From Pandoraea sp. PE-S2T-3 (GTDB taxonomy: Bacteria; Pseudomonadota; Gammaproteobacteria; Burkholderiales; Burkholderiaceae), in assembly GCF_002179965.1 (NCBI RefSeq), contig NZ_NGUQ01000005.1, forward strand, positions 32,532-96,531: DNA of 64,000 bases. The letters run 5' to 3'. The notes beneath the pieces are model-generated. The model saw nothing but the letters and a program-made list of their open reading frames with translations. It was not told where the DNA came from and ran no database searches. A program made the position numbers and the translations under genes. How positions within the stretch are numbered: the stretch's first letter is position 1; each line of letters starts with the position of its first letter. Of the stretch, positions 60,656 through 64,000 are shown one piece after another.

Positions 60656-60931
60656 TTATTTCTTCGCCTTCTTGTCGGCCGCATGGCCTTTGAAGGTACG
60701 GGTAAGTGCGAACTCACCCAGCTTGTGGCCGACCATGTTTTCCGTCACGTACACCGGCACGTGTTGACGGCCGTTATGCACAGCAATCGTCAAACCGATG
60801 AAATCGGGCAGAACGGTCGAACGACGCGACCAGGTTTTGATCGGCTTCTTGTCCCGCGATGCAGCAGCCGCTTCCACTTTCTTCAGCAGATGAGCGTCGC
60901 AAAACGGACCTTTTTTAACAGAACGAGTCAT
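60656..60931 (-). CDS. rpsS: 30S ribosomal protein S19
   Basis: 91-aa head protein. [40 protein letters not shown] and [20 protein letters not shown]. Confidence 0.98.
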   Translation of the reverse strand: MTRSVKKGPFCDAHLLKKVEAAAASRDKKPIKTWSRRSTVLPDFIGLTIAVHNGRQHVPVYVTENMVGHKLGEFALTRTFKGHAADKKAKK

Positions 60932-60942
60932 TTGCTAGCTCC

Positions 60943-61770
60943 TTAACGCTTCTTGCGACGCTGAACAATCATGCTGTCGGTGCGCTTGGTCGAGCGGGTA
61001 CGCTTACCCTTGGTATGCTGACCCCACGGGCTGACCGGATGACGACCAGCAGCCGTACGACCTTCACCACCACCGTGCGGGTGATCCACCGGGTTCATCG
61101 CCACACCGCGAACGGTCGGGCGAATACCGCGCCAACGCTTTGCACCGGCCTTGCCCAATTGGCGCAGGCTGTGCTCTTCGTTACCGACTTCACCGATGGT
61201 GGCGCGGCACTCAATGTGCACGCGACGGATTTCACCCGAACGCAGACGCACCTGAGCGTACACACCTTCACGTGCCAGCAGCATTGCCGAGGTACCCGCG
61301 GCACGAGCGATTTGCGCGCCCTTGCCCGGCAGGATTTCGATGCCGTGGATCGTGGTACCGACCGGAATGTTGCGGATCGGCAGTGCATTGCCAGCCTTGA
61401 TCGGCGCTTCCGAGCCGCTCACCACTTGCTGGCCGACGGTCAGACCGCGCGGAGCAATGATGTAACGACGCTCGCCATCGGCGTAGCAAAGCAGTGCGAT
61501 GTTCGCGCTGCGGTTCGGGTCATATTCCAGACGCTCAACCTTCGCCGGAATGCCGTCCTTGTTACGACGGAAATCGACGATACGGTAATGTTGCTTATGA
61601 CCGCCACCCATGTGACGGGTGGTGATGTGACCGTTGTTGTTACGGCCGGCGGTCTTGCTCTTGGTATCCAGCAGCGGGGCGAACGGCTTGCCCTTATGCA
61701 GATCCTTGTTGACGACCTTGACCAGGGCACGGCGGCCCGGCGATGTCGGCTTAGTTTTGACGAGTGCCAT
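60943..61770 (-). CDS. rplB: 50S ribosomal protein L2
   Basis: 275-aa protein required for subunit joining and peptidyl transfer. [20 protein letters not shown], then [20 protein letters not shown] with the important His and the TKGKRTRS tail. Starts 2 nt after the rplW stop. Confidence 0.98.
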   Translation of the reverse strand: MALVKTKPTSPGRRALVKVVNKDLHKGKPFAPLLDTKSKTAGRNNNGHITTRHMGGGHKQHYRIVDFRRNKDGIPAKVERLEYDPNRSANIALLCYADGERRYIIAPRGLTVGQQVVSGSEAPIKAGNALPIRNIPVGTTIHGIEILPGKGAQIARAAGTSAMLLAREGVYAQVRLRSGEIRRVHIECRATIGEVGNEEHSLRQLGKAGAKRWRGIRPTVRGVAMNPVDHPHGGGEGRTAAGRHPVSPWGQHTKGKRTRSTKRTDSMIVQRRKKR

Positions 61771-61772
61771 GA

Positions 61773-62087
61773 TTACTTGGCCTCCGCTTCAAAATTGATT
61801 TCCTGACCCGGCTTCAGGCTGACGTAGGCCTTCTTCTCATGGTCGCGACGACCCATGAAACGGCCAAAGCGCTTTTGCTTGCCCTTGCGGTTCAGGATTT
61901 GCACCGACTCGACTTCCACTTTGAAGAGAAGCTCAACAGCAGCCTTCACTTCTTGCTTGTTCGCGTCACGTGCAACTTGGAACACCACTTGCTCGTTCTT
62001 GTCGGCCACCAGCGTCGCCTTTTCGGAGATCACCGGCGCGAGCAGGACCTGCATCAGACGATGGTCGTTTTTACGCACGTCGCTCAT
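61773..62087 (-). CDS. rplW: 50S ribosomal protein L23
   Basis: 104-aa protein at the tunnel exit, docking site for trigger factor and [23 protein letters not shown] and [20 protein letters not shown]. Overlaps rplD by 4 nt. Confidence 0.98.
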   Translation of the reverse strand: MSDVRKNDHRLMQVLLAPVISEKATLVADKNEQVVFQVARDANKQEVKAAVELLFKVEVESVQILNRKGKQKRFGRFMGRRDHEKKAYVSLKPGQEINFEAEAK

Positions 62088-62704
62088 GACAGCATCTCCT
62101 CAATCTTGGCGATCGCGCCCTTCGTCAGCAACACCTTCTTGAAGTAGATGAGCGACAGCGGGTCGGCGAAACGCGGCTCGGTGACAGCGAAGTGAGCCAG
62201 ATTGCGCGAGGCCAAGAACAGGTTCTCGTCCACGGTATCCGTGATCAGCAGCACCGAATCGAGGCCCATGGCCTTGATCTTTTCAGCGAGCAGTTTGGTC
62301 TTCGGGGCATCAATCTTGATGTCGTCGACCACTACCAGACGACCTTCACGGGCGAGCTGCGACAGAATCGAGCACACACCGGCGCGGTACATCTTCTTGT
62401 TGATTTTGTGGGTGAAGTTTTCTTCCGGCGAATTCGGGAAGATACGGCCACCGCCGCGCCACAACGGGCTCGACGACATACCGGCACGAGCGCGGCCCGT
62501 ACCCTTCTGACGCCACGGCTTCTTGGTCGTGTGCTTGACCTGTTCACGGTCTTTTTGCGCACGATTGCCGCTGCGGGCGTTGGCTTGATAAGCCACAACC
62601 ACTTGGTGGATCAGCGCTTCGTTGTAGTCACGACCGAACACGACGTCCGACGCGTTGACCGCAGCGCCTTCCTGACCTTGCTCATTCAGGAGCTTCAGTT
62701 CCAT
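62084..62704 (-). CDS. rplD: 50S ribosomal protein L4
   Basis: 206-aa protein of the exit tunnel; in E. coli represses the S10 operon. [24 protein letters not shown] helix and [20 protein letters not shown] with the tunnel loop. Normal length; starts 2 nt after rplC ends. Confidence 0.98.
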   Translation of the reverse strand: MELKLLNEQGQEGAAVNASDVVFGRDYNEALIHQVVVAYQANARSGNRAQKDREQVKHTTKKPWRQKGTGRARAGMSSSPLWRGGGRIFPNSPEENFTHKINKKMYRAGVCSILSQLAREGRLVVVDDIKIDAPKTKLLAEKIKAMGLDSVLLITDTVDENLFLASRNLAHFAVTEPRFADPLSLIYFKKVLLTKGAIAKIEEMLS

Positions 62705-62706
62705 TG

Positions 62707-63363
62707 TTACGCTCCCTTCGCGAGTTTGGCCTTGACAGCCGTGGTCACGAAAACCTTGCCTTCGTTGGCGCCCGGAACGGCACCCTTCACGAAGAGCAGG
62801 CCACGTTCAGCGTCAATGCGCGCGATTTCGAGATTCTGCACCGTCGTCGTCGCGTCACCCATGTGACCCGTCATGCGCTTACCCGGGAAAACACGACCCG
62901 GATCCTGCGCCATACCGATCGAACCCGGAACGTTGTGCGAACGCGAGTTACCGTGCGAGGCACGGCCCGATGCGAAGTTGTAACGCTTGATCGTACCGGC
63001 GTAACCCTTACCGATCGACACGCCTTGCACGTCGACCTTCTGGCCTACTTGGAACAGATCAACGCCAACGGCTGCGCCCGGCTGCAATTCAGCAGCTTTA
63101 GCAGCTTCGACGCGGAATTCCTTCAGGATTTCACCGGCTTCGACACCCGCTTTCGCGTAGTGACCGGCGGCGGCTTTGGTCACGCGCGTGGCGCGACGCT
63201 TACCGAAAGTAACTTGAACGGCGGTATAGCCGTCCGTTTCATCCGTCTTGATTTGCGTCACACGGTTGTTAGACACGTCGAGCACGGTAACGGGAATCGA
63301 ATCGCCGTCGTCCGTGAAAATACGCGTCATGCCAACCTTGCGACCGACAAGGCCAAGGCTCAT
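62707..63363 (-). CDS. rplC: 50S ribosomal protein L3
   Basis: 218-aa assembly initiator. [40 protein letters not shown] and [18 protein letters not shown] 63363 chosen; 15 codons of upstream open frame are leader. It has its own promoter and is cut off from rpsJ by a terminator. Confidence 0.98.
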   Translation of the reverse strand: MSLGLVGRKVGMTRIFTDDGDSIPVTVLDVSNNRVTQIKTDETDGYTAVQVTFGKRRATRVTKAAAGHYAKAGVEAGEILKEFRVEAAKAAELQPGAAVGVDLFQVGQKVDVQGVSIGKGYAGTIKRYNFASGRASHGNSRSHNVPGSIGMAQDPGRVFPGKRMTGHMGDATTTVQNLEIARIDAERGLLFVKGAVPGANEGKVFVTTAVKAKLAKGA

Positions 63364-63461
63364 GATTTTCTCCATTCCCGACTGCGATTGGCCGGGGCTA
63401 AATGACAAAAGGATGGACCACGGATGTGGGCCATCTTTTCAAAACTACACTTGAGCCCGCC

Positions 63462-63490
63462 ATTATAGACGAGCTTTTATCGCTTGACAA
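63462..63490 (-). promoter_or_regulatory. Promoter of rplC and the following S10-block genes
   Basis: Minus-strand TTGTCA (63485-63490), 17 bp, TATAAT (63462-63467), about 95 nt before the rplC ATG. Confidence 0.75.
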
Positions 63491-63505
63491 GTGTTGCTAA
63501 ATCGC

Positions 63506-63545
63506 ATAACAAAAGCCCCACCAGATCCAGCATTGGCGGGGCTTT
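63506..63545 (-). terminator. Intrinsic terminator between rpsJ and rplC
   Basis: Arms AAAGCCCCGCCA / TGGTGGGGCTTT (one mismatch) with a 10-nt loop, then TTTTGTT on the minus strand, 25 nt after the rpsJ stop. Confidence 0.82.
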
Positions 63546-63569
63546 CGAGAGCAAAGTCGCCCGTAAGCC

Positions 63570-63881
63570 TTACTGCAGCTTGATCTCGACGTCGACACCT
63601 GCCGGCAGGTCCAGCTTCATCAGCGCGTCGACGGTCTTGTCCGTCGGATCGACGATGTCCATCAGGCGTTGGTGCGTGCGGATTTCGAGCTGATCGCGCG
63701 ACGTCTTGTTGACGTGCGGCGAACGCAGGATGTCGAAACGCTCGATGCGCGTCGGCAGGGGCACCGGGCCCTTGACGATAGCGCCCGTGCGCTTGGCGGT
63801 TTCGACGATTTCAGCAGCCGACTGGTCGATCAAACGATAGTCGAAGGCCTTCAGGCGGATACGGATTTTTTGGTTCTGCAT
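63570..63881 (-). CDS. rpsJ: 30S ribosomal protein S10
   Basis: 103-aa head protein, also NusE in antitermination complexes. [20 protein letters not shown] and [20 protein letters not shown]. First ribosomal gene in the window; its upstream partner (tuf in related genomes) lies beyond the edge. It is separated from rplC by a terminator. Confidence 0.98.
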   Translation of the reverse strand: MQNQKIRIRLKAFDYRLIDQSAAEIVETAKRTGAIVKGPVPLPTRIERFDILRSPHVNKTSRDQLEIRTHQRLMDIVDPTDKTVDALMKLDLPAGVDVEIKLQ

Positions 63882-64000
63882 GGAAATTCTCCAAAGAGCG
63901 TGGCAGCCCTCGTTCGGGTGCCGGGTAAATCACAAAGAGCAAACAGACATTCGGTGGCAGGCGCCGGACTCGCCAGCGCTTGCCACCTCAAAATCCGCTA
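63882..64000 (-). other. Upstream region of rpsJ, window edge
   Basis: No ORF. Minus-strand arms GGTGGCA/TGCCACC (63953-63987) flank a GC-rich core and may be the terminator or attenuator of the upstream gene. The rpsJ ribosome-binding site GGAGA lies next to the ATG. Confidence 0.4.

Overview
This window reads as chromosomal DNA of a GC-rich betaproteobacterium of the Burkholderiaceae, most likely Pandoraea or a close relative. That is an inference from gene order and protein character: mlaA inside an mlaFEDACB operon, a TPP-riboswitch-controlled thiO-S-G-E operon, pilMN-secretin-aroK-aroB-dgt-(OmpW)-gltBD, cyaY/lptM-lysA, resB-ccsB, engB/hemB/dsbD/cutA, and a complete S10-spc-alpha ribosomal block. 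No tRNA, rRNA, prophage, CRISPR array or antibiotic-resistance island is visible.

Layout. 0.2-4.4 kb (minus): phospholipid-transport operon mlaFEDACB. 4.7-5.2 kb (plus): a GNAT acetyltransferase. 5.3-9.0 kb (minus): thiazole and thiamine phosphate synthesis genes behind a TPP riboswitch, with an unreported-looking 26-codon cysteine-rich ORF between riboswitch and thiO. 9.3-13.4 kb (plus): SbmA/YddA-type ABC exporter, an SDR lacking the usual catalytic Tyr, and an MFS carrier. 13.6-16.9 kb (minus): hexuronate oxidation operon (MFS transporter, uronate dehydrogenase, SMP-30 lactonase) with two inverted repeats in its upstream region. 17.3-23.6 kb (minus): gltB-gltD. 23.8-24.7 kb: a RAYT-type transposase with short repeats. 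24.9-27.4 kb (plus): two OmpW-like porins and a DUF883 protein. 27.5-34.9 kb (minus): pilM-pilN-[pilO::secretin fusion]-aroK-aroB-dgt. 35.2-37.6 kb (plus): PBP1A, divergent from pilM. 37.7-39.7 kb: cyaY (minus) and lptM-lysA (plus). 39.9-44.0 kb (minus): cytochrome c4-like protein, resB, ccsB. 44.3-46.6 kb (plus): engB and hemB, with a candidate small RNA on the minus strand between them. 46.8-49.1 kb (minus): cutA-dsbD. 49.3-63.9 kb (minus): rpsJ to rplQ.

How the genes work together. Envelope functions dominate: Mla lipid transport, PBP1A, OmpW porins, the type IV pilus alignment complex, and the cytochrome c maturation and thiol reduction proteins (ResB, CcsB, DsbD), which cooperate because DsbD-type reductant keeps apocytochrome CxxCH thiols reduced. 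Biosynthesis genes cover thiamine, shikimate, lysine, glutamate and haem.

Most interesting observations: (1) a single 920-codon ORF joins an inner-membrane PilO-like half to a secretin half, with no pilP, no secretin signal peptide and no AMIN domains, and its 3' end runs 95 nt into aroK; (2) a minus-strand sRNA candidate at about 45.27-45.38 kb has an anti-Shine-Dalgarno loop, a strong terminator and a palindromic shared promoter with hemB; (3) the resB leader has its own promoter and an intrinsic terminator ending 15 nt before the start codon, suggesting attenuation; (4) the thi leader sORF; (5) in-frame tandem repeats in the tail of aroK. All sequence-level readings were made by eye; no database search or folding program was run.
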